Assembly (NCBI RefSeq): GCF_900105385.1
Contig: NZ_LT629772.1
Location: 5,580,001-5,644,000, forward strand
Direction of reading: 5' to 3'
Origin: Microlunatus soli
GTDB lineage: Bacteria > Actinomycetota > Actinomycetes > Propionibacteriales > Propionibacteriaceae
DNA: 64,000 nt
Shown: positions 37,563-45,427 of the stretch, one piece after another
Numbering within the stretch: position 1 is the first letter of the stretch
Layout of the letters: each line of letters begins with the position of its first letter
The notes under the pieces: model-generated
The model's input: only the letters and a program-made list of their open reading frames with translations
What the model was told of the DNA's origin: nothing
The model's database searches: none
Translations under genes and position numbers: made by a program

Positions 37563-38635
37563 GATCGAACTCCGTTCTGCAGTGCATCCGCACCGACCGA
37601 GGCGAATCGCTTGTCGAACAGCAGATTCGCATCATAGGAGTCGCGACCGGTGAAGTCGGCCAGCAGATCGATCGTCTCCTGGGTGCGGTCGATCGCCGAG
37701 GTCCAGTCCGACGGGATGTCGAAGTCGCCGGCGGCCTTGATCAGATACTGGCCGTCGGCTGCCGATAGCCGCTGGTCGTCGACGTAGTAGCCGGCGACCC
37801 ACTCCTTCGGGTGATCGATGATCCACTGCTGGGCGACGGCCCAATGCCGGACATACTCTGCGATCGCGGCCGCCTTTGCCTTGTCCTGCAGGAGTTCGGC
37901 ACGGACGTACAGGTGACCGGGATCGTCGCGGAGACCGTGTTTGACGGTCGTGCCACCGTCCTTGCCGTACTGGCCGAGATAGCGCTTGACCGCGGTGCCG
38001 CCGATCGGTGCGACGTCGACCTGATGTGAGCCGAGGGCGTTGGGATAGACGTCGTCGGTGCTGGGGATCTCCACCAGGGTGACGTCCTTGCGGTCCAGTC
38101 CTGCCTTGGCCAGCACACGGATGATCAAGGCGCCTTGGGCTTGAGTGGGGGAGAAGGCGATCTTCTTGCCGCGGAGGTCGGTCAGCTGTCTGACCTTCAC
38201 CCCCGGTGCGATGCCGAGCTGATAGACCGGATGACCGACCGGGTCCTTGCGGTACTTCGCGGCGACGAACTTGGTCTCCAGGTTGTTCCAATGGGCGTTG
38301 ATGCCCGGGATGTCGGCCACCGAGCCGACGTCGAGCGCCTTGGCGCGGAACGCCTCGCTGGTCTCCGGGCCGCCGGAAAGGTTGGCCCACTTCACGGTGA
38401 AGGGGAGCTTGTCGATCTGGCCTGACAACTTCAGGGCGACCTGGGTGGCGGGATCGCCGATGGCCAAGGTCGTCCCGTCCGGGACCTCTGATGGCAGCGC
38501 CCATGGAGGATCCACGAGGGTTTTCGCACCGGGCGCCGCCGATCCGGCGGTCGCCGCGCAGCCGCTGCCCAGCAGTCCGAGGGCTGCCAGCCCGCCACCG
38601 GCAGCCAGGAAGTGTCGCCGACTGCTCATGATCAT
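37559..38635 (-). CDS. ssuA: Sulfonate-type ABC transporter substrate-binding lipoprotein
   Basis: A 358-aa SsuA/TauA-like binding protein. The N-terminus SSRRHFLAAGGGLAALGLLGSGC has a twin-arginine-like motif and a lipobox Cys. The mature domain shows TTLAIGDPATQVALKLSGQ, then FTVKWANLSGGPETSEAFRAKALDVG and LRGKKIAFSPTQAQGALIIRVLAKAGL. ATG 38635 overlaps the flavin reductase stop as TGATG; ATG 38629 is also possible. It would bind an organosulfonate or sulfone outside the cell. Confidence 0.92.
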   Translation of the reverse strand: MIMSSRRHFLAAGGGLAALGLLGSGCAATAGSAAPGAKTLVDPPWALPSEVPDGTTLAIGDPATQVALKLSGQIDKLPFTVKWANLSGGPETSEAFRAKALDVGSVADIPGINAHWNNLETKFVAAKYRKDPVGHPVYQLGIAPGVKVRQLTDLRGKKIAFSPTQAQGALIIRVLAKAGLDRKDVTLVEIPSTDDVYPNALGSHQVDVAPIGGTAVKRYLGQYGKDGGTTVKHGLRDDPGHLYVRAELLQDKAKAAAIAEYVRHWAVAQQWIIDHPKEWVAGYYVDDQRLSAADGQYLIKAAGDFDIPSDWTSAIDRTQETIDLLADFTGRDSYDANLLFDKRFASVGADALQNGVRS

Positions 38636-39213
38636 CACCGGGCCCGCAGGATGCGCGAGGTGGTGTGGAAGTCGCCGTCGTGGAAGACCAGCGGTTCCTC
38701 CTCCGCGCCGCCGTGGATCTGGTCGACACTGCTGATGACCAGCCAGTGGTCGCCGGCAGCGATCCGCTGCTGGACGGTGCAGTGCAGCCATCCCGCGGCG
38801 GCCTCCAACACCGGCTGGCCGTCGGCGAGCGCACTCCACCGGGTCGGGGCGGCGAACCGGTCGATCCCCGAGGTGGCGAATCGGCGGGCGTCAGCGATCT
38901 GCCCCAGACCCAGCAGATTGACGACATGCCGGTCGACCTCGGCCAAGGACGGCCAGACCGAGGACGTCCGAGCGATGTTGAACGCGACCAGCGGGGGATC
39001 CAGGGACAGTGAATGGAAGGACGAGACGGTCAGCCCGCGGGGTCGGCCGTCGTGGTTGAGGGTGATCACAGCGACTCCACCGGGATGACGACGAAACGCC
39101 GACCGGTAGGAGTCCGCGGTGACTGCCCCGGCAACGACGCCGGGCGCGTCAGTTGCCGGAAGATGATCATGGAGGGCCGACGGCGGGGCGGCGGCCTGGA
39201 CACTCGAAGTCAT
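38635..39213 (-). CDS. Flavin reductase family protein
   Basis: A 192-aa flavin:NAD(P)H reductase-like protein. The core YRSAFRRHPGGVAVITLNHDGRPRGLTVSSFHSLSLDPPLVAFNI is typical of the HpaC/DszD-type FMN reductases, and HWLVISSVDQI follows. ATG 39213 with GGGAA is preferred to ATG 39225. It is the first full gene of the operon and would feed FMNH2 to the monooxygenase encoded at its end. A cysteine-type leader ORF lies 188 bp upstream. Confidence 0.92.
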   Translation of the reverse strand: MTSSVQAAAPPSALHDHLPATDAPGVVAGAVTADSYRSAFRRHPGGVAVITLNHDGRPRGLTVSSFHSLSLDPPLVAFNIARTSSVWPSLAEVDRHVVNLLGLGQIADARRFATSGIDRFAAPTRWSALADGQPVLEAAAGWLHCTVQQRIAAGDHWLVISSVDQIHGGAEEEPLVFHDGDFHTTSRILRAR

Positions 39214-39401
39214 GGTGATTCCCATCGAGGTAACGGAATGCGGGTGCACAGAACGGGTGCAGGAGAAGACTCAGGGGTGCTGCGGCGGAAAGGGCGCGCC
39301 GGCCGGACCGGTGATCACGATTCGCTGGTGATCAACACCGCCGATGATCCGGATTGCAGTCGCCGAGCAGGGCGGACGTTCATCGGCTCCGGAGGGCGCG
39401 C
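39214..39401 (-). promoter_or_regulatory. Region between the Cys leader peptide and the flavin reductase gene
   Basis: This 188-bp transcribed region separates the small leader ORF from the first structural gene. It is rich in GC palindromes (GGCGCGCC, CCGGCCGG) but has no T-tract, so if attenuation occurs it is more likely translational or Rho-dependent than by an intrinsic terminator. Confidence 0.4.
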
Positions 39402-39479
39402 TCAGCGACAGACCGCGCTCTTCACCAGCGCGAAGTCGACGTGCAGCCGGGTGCTCAACACCGGTCGTCCCATTCGCAT
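39402..39479 (-). CDS. Cysteine-type attenuator leader peptide
   Basis: A 25-residue ORF: ATG 39479, then M-G-R-P-V-L-S-T and RLHVDFALVKSAVCR before TGA. The RLHVD...SA.CR-stop pattern, with a single Cys (TGT) next to last, matches the actinobacterial leader peptides found before sulfur-assimilation operons, where stalling at Cys codons raises expression of downstream genes. Here the downstream genes import and cleave organosulfur compounds, which fits. An internal ATG at 39473 is an alternative start. There is no good Shine-Dalgarno sequence. Confidence 0.8.
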   Translation of the reverse strand: MRMGRPVLSTRLHVDFALVKSAVCR

Positions 39480-39500
39480 GACGGCGAGTATTGCAGGCTA

Positions 39501-39521
39501 TTCCTACTGTAAGGATAGGAA
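39501..39521. promoter_or_regulatory. Inverted repeat in the sulfur operon promoter region
   Basis: TTCCTA (39501-39506) and TAGGAA (39516-39521) flank 9 nt, just upstream of the leader peptide. The AT-rich patch includes minus-strand TATCCT, a possible -10 box. Operator function is inferred. Confidence 0.35.
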
Positions 39522-39647
39522 ATCTCAGGATGCGGAACGCTGACCGAGGCGCCGACCGGTGGCCGATCGGTGCCGGCACCTCATGGAAGACTCTCTCAGT
39601 GGCTCGGTCGGCGAGCCATCATCCGACTCCGTGAGGTGATCCGCGCG

Positions 39648-41516
39648 ATGACGCCCGAAGCAACCGAGCTGCAACCGCTGCTGCACGACAGCGAGATCCT
39701 GCTGAAGGCACCGAGTCAGCTCTGGACGGCGGCAGGGGGCGACCTCGGCGACAAGCCGATCCACGGCTTCTACCACGGTGACACCAGGTTCGTACGGGCC
39801 TGGGAGCTGCGGATCGACGACGCGGTACCCGAGCCGATCGCCACCGCGCCGATCGACGCCTCCCGCGCTCGCTACGTGTCTTTGGCCCGCACCGTCGGCG
39901 TCGGAGATGCGCCGGTGCGTGTCGAACGGGAGCGGACCGTCAGCGACGGTGGGATCGACGAGCAGATCACGGTGATCAACCCGACCGCGGAGTCATTGTC
40001 GGCCGCCGTCACGGTCCGGATCGTCGGCGACCACACACCGATGCAACTGATCAGAGGCGGCAGGGCGGGCAACTCGATCCCTGAAGCCGACGGTCAGGCT
40101 GCCTCGATGATCATCACCGCGGACGGCGCACATCGATCCGAGGACGGGCTCGAGGTGACCCTCACCTGGTCGGTGCAGGTCCCGGCCGACGGCCGGAGCG
40201 ACCTGCAGTGGTCGCTGCGGGTGCAGGATTCCGCGGCGGTCGTCGCAGGGGCGACCGGTGCGCCGCAATGGGACAGCCTGCAGGCGGTGACGCCCGACAG
40301 CCGGCTCCGACGCTGGATCGAAACGGCACTGGATGATCTTGCCGCATTGCGGATGACGACGGTCAGGACGCCGAACGAGCCGTTCCTCGCGGCCGGCGCG
40401 CCGTGGTTCTTCACCCTCTTCGGCCGCGACTCGATCTGGGCTGCACGGTTGATCTTGTCCACCGGCACCGAGATCGCTGCTTCCACGCTGAGGGTCCTGG
40501 CGAGCCTGCAGGGCACGTCCGACGTCGCCGACACAGCCGAGCAACCGGGCAAGATCATGCACGAGCTACGTCCCGACATCCTGGAGGCGGCCGACGGGCT
40601 CGCCCTGCCGCCGCTCTACTACGGAACGGTCGACGCCACCGCACTCTGGGTCATCCTGCTGTCCGAGGCGTGGCAGGCAGGAATGCCGGAGGACCAGGTC
40701 CGCGCGCTGTTGCCCAACCTGGAAGCCGCCCTGCAGTGGATCGACGAGTACAGCGACGCCGACGGTGACGGCTTTGCCGAATACATCGACCGGACCGGGC
40801 ACGGACTGGCCAACCAGGGATGGAAGGATTCCGGCGATTCGATCCGCTGGCACGACGGCCGGCTGGCCGACGGGCCGATCGCGCTGTGCGAGGTGCAGGG
40901 GTATGCCTACCAGGCCGCGATCGCCGGAGCGGAGCTGCTGGATCACTTCGGAACCGACGGATCCGGGTGGCGCGACTGGGCGGCGGAGCTCAAACAACGC
41001 TTCGCCGACGCCTTCTGGATCGACGATCCGGCCGGCGGCTACCCGGCGATCGCGCTGGATGCCGACAAGCGTCGTGTCGACAGCGTCACCAGCAACATGG
41101 GGCACCTGCTGGGTACCGGCATCCTGCAACCGGGGCAGGCAGAGCTGATCGCCCGTCGGCTGGTGTCGACCGAACTCAACTCCGGCTACGGTCTGCGCAC
41201 CATGAGCACGGCCGACGCCGGCTACTGGCCGCTCAGCTACCACTGTGGCTCGGTGTGGGCCCACGACACCGCGATCGCCATCAACGGTCTGGTGGCAGAG
41301 GGGCTGGTTGCCGAGGCGAGGGTGCTCGGTGAAGGACTGTTGCGCGCTGCCGACGGTTTCGGCTACCGGATGCCGGAGTTGCATTCCGGCGACCCGGCAT
41401 CGCAGATCAGCAGGCCGGTGCCGTCCCCGGCAGCGTGCCGGCCGCAGGCCTGGTCGGCAGCGGCCGCCGTCGCCGTCGCCTCAGCTTTCGGCGTCCAGCT
41501 TGAGAAATCTGCGTAG
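39648..41516 (+). CDS. Amylo-alpha-1,6-glucosidase / glycogen-debranching-like protein
   Basis: A 622-aa protein. The N-terminal domain (PF14742-like, GFYHGDTRFVRAWELRID) is followed by an (alpha/alpha)6 barrel with AGAPWFFTLFGRDSIWAARLIL, the FGRDS signature, KIMHELRP, YYGTVDATALWVILL and YWPLSYHCGSVWAHDTAIAI. Family members act on alpha-1,6 branches or other alpha-glucosides; specificity is unknown. ATG 39648 has GAGGTG 10 nt upstream. No signal peptide, so cytoplasmic. The end overlaps the convergent acetyltransferase by 36 bp. Confidence 0.9.
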   Translation: MTPEATELQPLLHDSEILLKAPSQLWTAAGGDLGDKPIHGFYHGDTRFVRAWELRIDDAVPEPIATAPIDASRARYVSLARTVGVGDAPVRVERERTVSDGGIDEQITVINPTAESLSAAVTVRIVGDHTPMQLIRGGRAGNSIPEADGQAASMIITADGAHRSEDGLEVTLTWSVQVPADGRSDLQWSLRVQDSAAVVAGATGAPQWDSLQAVTPDSRLRRWIETALDDLAALRMTTVRTPNEPFLAAGAPWFFTLFGRDSIWAARLILSTGTEIAASTLRVLASLQGTSDVADTAEQPGKIMHELRPDILEAADGLALPPLYYGTVDATALWVILLSEAWQAGMPEDQVRALLPNLEAALQWIDEYSDADGDGFAEYIDRTGHGLANQGWKDSGDSIRWHDGRLADGPIALCEVQGYAYQAAIAGAELLDHFGTDGSGWRDWAAELKQRFADAFWIDDPAGGYPAIALDADKRRVDSVTSNMGHLLGTGILQPGQAELIARRLVSTELNSGYGLRTMSTADAGYWPLSYHCGSVWAHDTAIAINGLVAEGLVAEARVLGEGLLRAADGFGYRMPELHSGDPASQISRPVPSPAACRPQAWSAAAAVAVASAFGVQLEKSA

Positions 41517-42131
41517 CTCAGCCGCGCCGACGACCTCGACCGGGGCGCCGCGGACCAGGTCCTCGGGGCGCAGCACGAGGTTCTGATGCTCGGCCAGGGC
41601 GCCGCGCCGGACCTTGCGGTCGATGCCGTTGGGGCGATAGCCGACCTTGCGGCTGACCCCCAGGGACGCCGGGTTGTCCACGAAGGCGCCGGAGGTGATC
41701 TCGGTTGCGCCCAACTCGTCGAAGGCGAACGCGCAGATCGCCTGCCGCATCCGAGTGCCGATCCCGCGCCCGTGGTGCCGACGAGCGAGCCAGGATCCCG
41801 TTTCCCCGGTCCGGGTCACCGCGAAGTCGTGCGTGGTGAGCCCCTGCGTGCCGACCAACTCGCCACCGACCCGCACGGCGAAGTCGAGGCTGAAGCGCTC
41901 AGGGCCGAACACCGCACGCACCGACCAGTGGTGACGGGCGAAGTTGGCCGGCAGTTCGGCCGGTGGTACATCGGTCCACGGGAACGCGAACGGCATCAGG
42001 TCGGGATCGTGGATGCCGCCGAGGGCGAGCTCGACCAACGCAGGCAGATCGTCGTCGCGGATCAGCCGCAGCTCCAGATCGCCACTGCTGATCCGCAACA
42101 GGTACGGCGGCCACACCTCGTTCAGGTCCAT
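41481..42131 (-). CDS. GNAT family N-acetyltransferase (RimJ/RimL type)
   Basis: A 216-aa acetyltransferase. LELRLIRDDDLPALVEL begins the domain; acetyl-CoA motif A is GSWLARRHHGRGIGTRMRQAICAFAFDELGA and FVDNPASLGVSRKVGYRPNG completes the fold. ATG 42131. The acceptor may be a protein N-terminus or small amine. The gene ends inside the 3' end of the debranching gene. Confidence 0.9.
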   Translation of the reverse strand: MDLNEVWPPYLLRISSGDLELRLIRDDDLPALVELALGGIHDPDLMPFAFPWTDVPPAELPANFARHHWSVRAVFGPERFSLDFAVRVGGELVGTQGLTTHDFAVTRTGETGSWLARRHHGRGIGTRMRQAICAFAFDELGATEITSGAFVDNPASLGVSRKVGYRPNGIDRKVRRGALAEHQNLVLRPEDLVRGAPVEVVGAAELRRFLKLDAES

Positions 42132-42190
42132 GCGCCAAGCCTGCCGAAAGATCAACGCCATCGCGACTCGATATCGCCGACCCAGCAGCT

Positions 42191-42248
42191 CCCTGAGCTT
42201 GTCGAAGGGCCCTGACGTAGGTAGCGGTTCTTCGACAGGCTCAGGACC
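42191..42248. repeat. Inverted pair of the CCTGAGCTTGTCGAAGG dispersed repeat
   Basis: CCTGAGCTTGTCGAAG (42192-42207) and CTTCGACAGGCTCAGG (42230-42245) pair with one mismatch across 22 nt. The right arm supplies the TGA stop of deoA (42241-42243). Copies of the same word lie at 29800-29822 and, degenerate, at 27178-27196. It may serve as a terminator for deoA. Confidence 0.75.
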
Positions 42249-43533
42249 TTGCCGTGATCCGGTCGATGATCAACTTCTCGGTGGTCGGCGCCGGGTCGGT
42301 GATCGCCCAGCTGCCGGACAGCGCGTCGACCGCCCGCGGGATCAGCTCGGCATCGTCGGTCTGCAAGGTCAGCAACGGGCTGCCGGCGGTGACCCGGTCG
42401 CCGGGCTTGGCATGCAGCCGGACGCCGGCGGCGGCCTGTACCGGATCCTCCTTGCGGGCTCGGCCTGCGCCCAGCCGCCACGCCGCGATCCCGATCGGCA
42501 GCGCATCCAATCTGCTCAGATAGCCGTCCCGATCGGCGGTGATCCGATGCGTCTCGCGCGGCTGCGGCAGGGGCGCATCCGGGTCGCCGCCCTGGGCGAT
42601 GATCATCTTCCGCCAGACATCCATCGCCCGTCCCGACGCCAGCGCGTCGGCCGGGTCGATGTCGGAGATCCCTGCTGCGGCGAGCATTTCGCGGGCCAGC
42701 GCAAGGGTCAGCTCGACAACGTCGGCCGGTCCGCCGCCGGCCAGCACCTCGACCGACTCCTCGACCTCGATGCCGTTCCCGGCGGTCAGGCCGAGTGGGC
42801 TGTCCATCCGGGTCAGCAACGCCACGGTCCGGACCCCGGCGGCGGTCCCGAGCCCGACCATTGCCTCGGCCAGTTCTCGGGCCCGAGCCTGATCGGCCAT
42901 GAAGGCACCGTTGCCGGTCTTGACGTCCAGCACCAGAGCCGAGGTGCCCTCGGCGATCTTCTTGCTCATGATCGACGACGCGATCAACGGGATCGATTCG
43001 ACGGTGCCGGTGACGTCCCGCAACGCGTACAGCTTGCGATCGGCCGGCGCCAGACCGGAGCCGGCAGCACAGATCACCGCTCCGATCTCCTCCAGTTGAT
43101 CGAGCATCTCGGCGTTGGTCAGCGCGGCGCGCCAGCCGGGAATCGCCTCCAGCTTGTCCAGCGTGCCGCCGGTGTGTCCGAGCCCGCGGCCGGACAGTTG
43201 CGGGACCGCCGCACCACAGGCGGCCACCAGCGGAGCCAGCGGCAGCGTGATCTTGTCGCCGACACCGCCGGTCGAGTGCTTGTCGACGGTCGGCCGGCTG
43301 AGGCGTGCGAAGTCCATCCGCTCGCCGGAGTTGATCATCGCCTCGGTCCAGGCCGACAGCTCCACGCCGGCCAGGCCACGGAAGAAGATCGCCATGTTCA
43401 TCGCGGACATCTGTTCCTCGGCCACCACGCCACGGGTGTAGGCGTCCAGCAGCCAGCTGATCTGCTCGGTGGTCAGCGTGCCGCCGTCTCGTTTGTCCTT
43501 GATCAACTGTTGCGCGTCGAAGGGCTCGGCCAT
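42241..43533 (-). CDS. deoA: Thymidine (pyrimidine nucleoside) phosphorylase
   Basis: A 430-aa member of the thymidine/pyrimidine-nucleoside phosphorylase family, which splits pyrimidine (deoxy)nucleosides with phosphate. Visible signatures are STGGVGDKITLPLAPLVAACG, LSGRGLGHTGGTLDKLEAI and SSIMSKKIAEGTSALVLDVKTGNGAFM. ATG 43533 gives a normal N-terminus (MAEPFDAQQLI) and is preceded by CATACT and 6 nt, suggesting a leaderless transcript. The stop lies in a repeat. Confidence 0.95.
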   Translation of the reverse strand: MAEPFDAQQLIKDKRDGGTLTTEQISWLLDAYTRGVVAEEQMSAMNMAIFFRGLAGVELSAWTEAMINSGERMDFARLSRPTVDKHSTGGVGDKITLPLAPLVAACGAAVPQLSGRGLGHTGGTLDKLEAIPGWRAALTNAEMLDQLEEIGAVICAAGSGLAPADRKLYALRDVTGTVESIPLIASSIMSKKIAEGTSALVLDVKTGNGAFMADQARARELAEAMVGLGTAAGVRTVALLTRMDSPLGLTAGNGIEVEESVEVLAGGGPADVVELTLALAREMLAAAGISDIDPADALASGRAMDVWRKMIIAQGGDPDAPLPQPRETHRITADRDGYLSRLDALPIGIAAWRLGAGRARKEDPVQAAAGVRLHAKPGDRVTAGSPLLTLQTDDAELIPRAVDALSGSWAITDPAPTTEKLIIDRITARS

Positions 43534-43636
43534 GAGCCGAGTATGCCGCACCGATCGGCCCGATCCATGCTCGCCTTGACCTCAACCGCGGTTCAAGGAC
43601 GACGCTGGACCCTCAGTCTGGATCCGTGGAGAGGAC

Positions 43637-44494
43637 ATGATGAGATTTCTGGTCACCGGCGCGACCGGCCGGGTCGGCGGGCGGGCGGCACGCCGCCTGA
43701 TCGACGAGGGGCATCAGGTGGCGGCCGTGGTCCGTCGCGCGGACGCGGAACTGCCGGCGGGGGCCCGGCCCGTGGTCGCCGACCTCGACGACCCGGACAC
43801 TCTGATGGTCCTCCCAGAAGTGGACGGCACCTTCCTGGTGTTCCCCAGTGTGCAGGCCGACGCCTCCGCCGCCGCGGTCGTCGGCGCGCTGGCCGAACGC
43901 AGTCCGCAGATCGCCTATCTGTCCGCTGCCGGGGCTCAGGATGCGGACCCCGAGGGGTGGGGCATCATGGCCTCGCATGCCCGGCTGGAGAAGTTGATCA
44001 CCGAGTCGGGCGTCCGATCCACGTTGTTGCGAGCCAGTGGGTTCGCGGCGAACACCCTGGGTTGGGCGCCGCAGATCCGGGCCGACGGCACGGTGCGCTG
44101 GCCCTACGGCAGTGCCCGACGGGCGCTGATCCACGAAGATGATCTTGCCGCTGTCGGCGTCCGGGAGTTGATCGATCACGGTGACGGATCGGCCGAGGGT
44201 GTCGTCCACCATCTCACCGGGCCGCAGCAACTCAGCCAACGGGAGTATGCCGCCGTCATCGGCGAGGTGATCGGCCGTCCGGTGACCTACCACGAGCTGT
44301 CGGTCGCAGAGGCGATGGCCGAGTTGTTCGGCGGACTACCTGCCGACTTCGCACGGTCCATCCTGACCGGGCAGGCCGCCTGGGTCGACCATCCCGAGCC
44401 GGTCACGTCGACCGTCGGCACGCTGCTCGGCCGACCGGCGCGGACCTTCGCCGAATGGGTCGCCGACCATCGTGCCGACTTCGGGACGCGGTGA
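43637..44494 (+). CDS. NmrA-like NAD(P)-binding protein
   Basis: A 285-aa atypical SDR. The dinucleotide motif is VTGATGRVGGRAARRL at the N-terminus; YLSAAGAQ and HARLEKLITESGVRSTLLRASGFAANTL are typical of the NmrA/QOR2 group, and the active-site Tyr-Lys pair is absent. It may be a redox sensor or reductase; there is no partner gene. ATG 43637 follows GAGAGGAC; ATG 43640 is also possible. Confidence 0.9.
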   Translation: MMRFLVTGATGRVGGRAARRLIDEGHQVAAVVRRADAELPAGARPVVADLDDPDTLMVLPEVDGTFLVFPSVQADASAAAVVGALAERSPQIAYLSAAGAQDADPEGWGIMASHARLEKLITESGVRSTLLRASGFAANTLGWAPQIRADGTVRWPYGSARRALIHEDDLAAVGVRELIDHGDGSAEGVVHHLTGPQQLSQREYAAVIGEVIGRPVTYHELSVAEAMAELFGGLPADFARSILTGQAAWVDHPEPVTSTVGTLLGRPARTFAEWVADHRADFGTR

Positions 44495-44505
44495 TCCCTG
44501 CTTTC

Positions 44506-44565
44506 GAGATGCCTGGGTCCGATTGGAGATGCCGGGTCTGCTCAGGAGATGGCTGGGGGAGGGAG
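44506..44565 (+). repeat. Three imperfect 20-bp tandem repeats
   Basis: GAGATGCCTGGGTCC, GAGATGCCGGGTCTG and GAGATGGCTGGGGGA start at 44506, 44526 and 44546, an exact 20-bp period, between the NmrA-like gene and the FAH-family gene. Confidence 0.5.
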
Positions 44566-44608
44566 GGGAACTCGTTGCCGTCGGAACCGACGCATTAGGC
44601 TCGGCGGC

Positions 44609-45409
44609 ATGCGCATTGCCCGATTCTCAGCAGGCTCCGACCCGCAGTACGGCATCGTCGAGCTGGCCGTCGATGGCGGCGAACACGCCGACACCGTCTC
44701 CGCGGTGACCGGTGATCCGCTGGCCACCAAGGTCCAGCTGACCGGTCAGCGGTTCGACCTGTCCGACGTCCGGCTGCTGGCCCCGGTGATCCCGCGCAGC
44801 AAGGTCGTCGCGGTCGGTCGAAACTATGCCGAACACGCCGCCGAGCTCGGCAACGAGGTGCCCGAGACGCCGATGACCTTCCTGAAGCCGAACACCTCGG
44901 TGATCGGGCCGGACGAGGCGATCGTCTATCCGACCTACACCAACCAGCTGAGCTATGAGGGTGAGCTGGCGATCGTGATCGGCCGGATCTGCAAGGAGGT
45001 GCCGGCCGAACGCGTACCGGAGGTGATCTTCGGCTACACGATCGCCAACGATGTCACCGCCCGCGATCTGCAGGGCCCGGACAAGCAGTGGGCCCGGGCC
45101 AAGGGATCGGACACGTTCTGCCCGCTGGGGCCATGGATCGTCACCCACCTGGGTATCGACGAGGCCGAGAACCTGATGATCACCACCACCGTCGACGACG
45201 AGGTCCGCCAGCACGGTCCGACCCGGGACATGCTGAACAAGATCGTCGATCTGGTCGTCTATATCACCAGCTACACCACGCTGCTGCCGGGCGATGTGAT
45301 CCTGACCGGCACCCCGGCCGGCGTCGGACCGATGAACCCCGGTCAGCAGGTCAGCATCGAGATCGACGGGATCGGCAAGCTGAGCAATCCTGTGGTCGCG
45401 GCGCAGTAA
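44609..45409 (+). CDS. Fumarylacetoacetate hydrolase family protein
   Basis: A 266-aa FAH-fold enzyme. VVAVGRNYAEHAAELG, PMTFLKPNTSVIGP, SYEGELAIVIG (metal-binding Glu pair) and GYTIANDVTARDLQ through ILTGTPAGVGPM are diagnostic. Relatives are oxaloacetate decarboxylases, acylpyruvases or 2-hydroxyhepta-diene-dioate isomerases, so the substrate is open. ATG 44609 is preceded by TAGGCT and 7 nt, so it is probably leaderless. The CPBP gene follows after 18 bp. Confidence 0.93.
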   Translation: MRIARFSAGSDPQYGIVELAVDGGEHADTVSAVTGDPLATKVQLTGQRFDLSDVRLLAPVIPRSKVVAVGRNYAEHAAELGNEVPETPMTFLKPNTSVIGPDEAIVYPTYTNQLSYEGELAIVIGRICKEVPAERVPEVIFGYTIANDVTARDLQGPDKQWARAKGSDTFCPLGPWIVTHLGIDEAENLMITTTVDDEVRQHGPTRDMLNKIVDLVVYITSYTTLLPGDVILTGTPAGVGPMNPGQQVSIEIDGIGKLSNPVVAAQ

Positions 45410-45427
45410 CAGCAGACGAGCCTCCCG

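Noticed and set aside
39271..39579. A 102-aa minus-strand ORF over the Cys leader
   Set aside because: Different frame from the leader, no domain, overlaps a promoter region; the 25-codon ORF is better supported.
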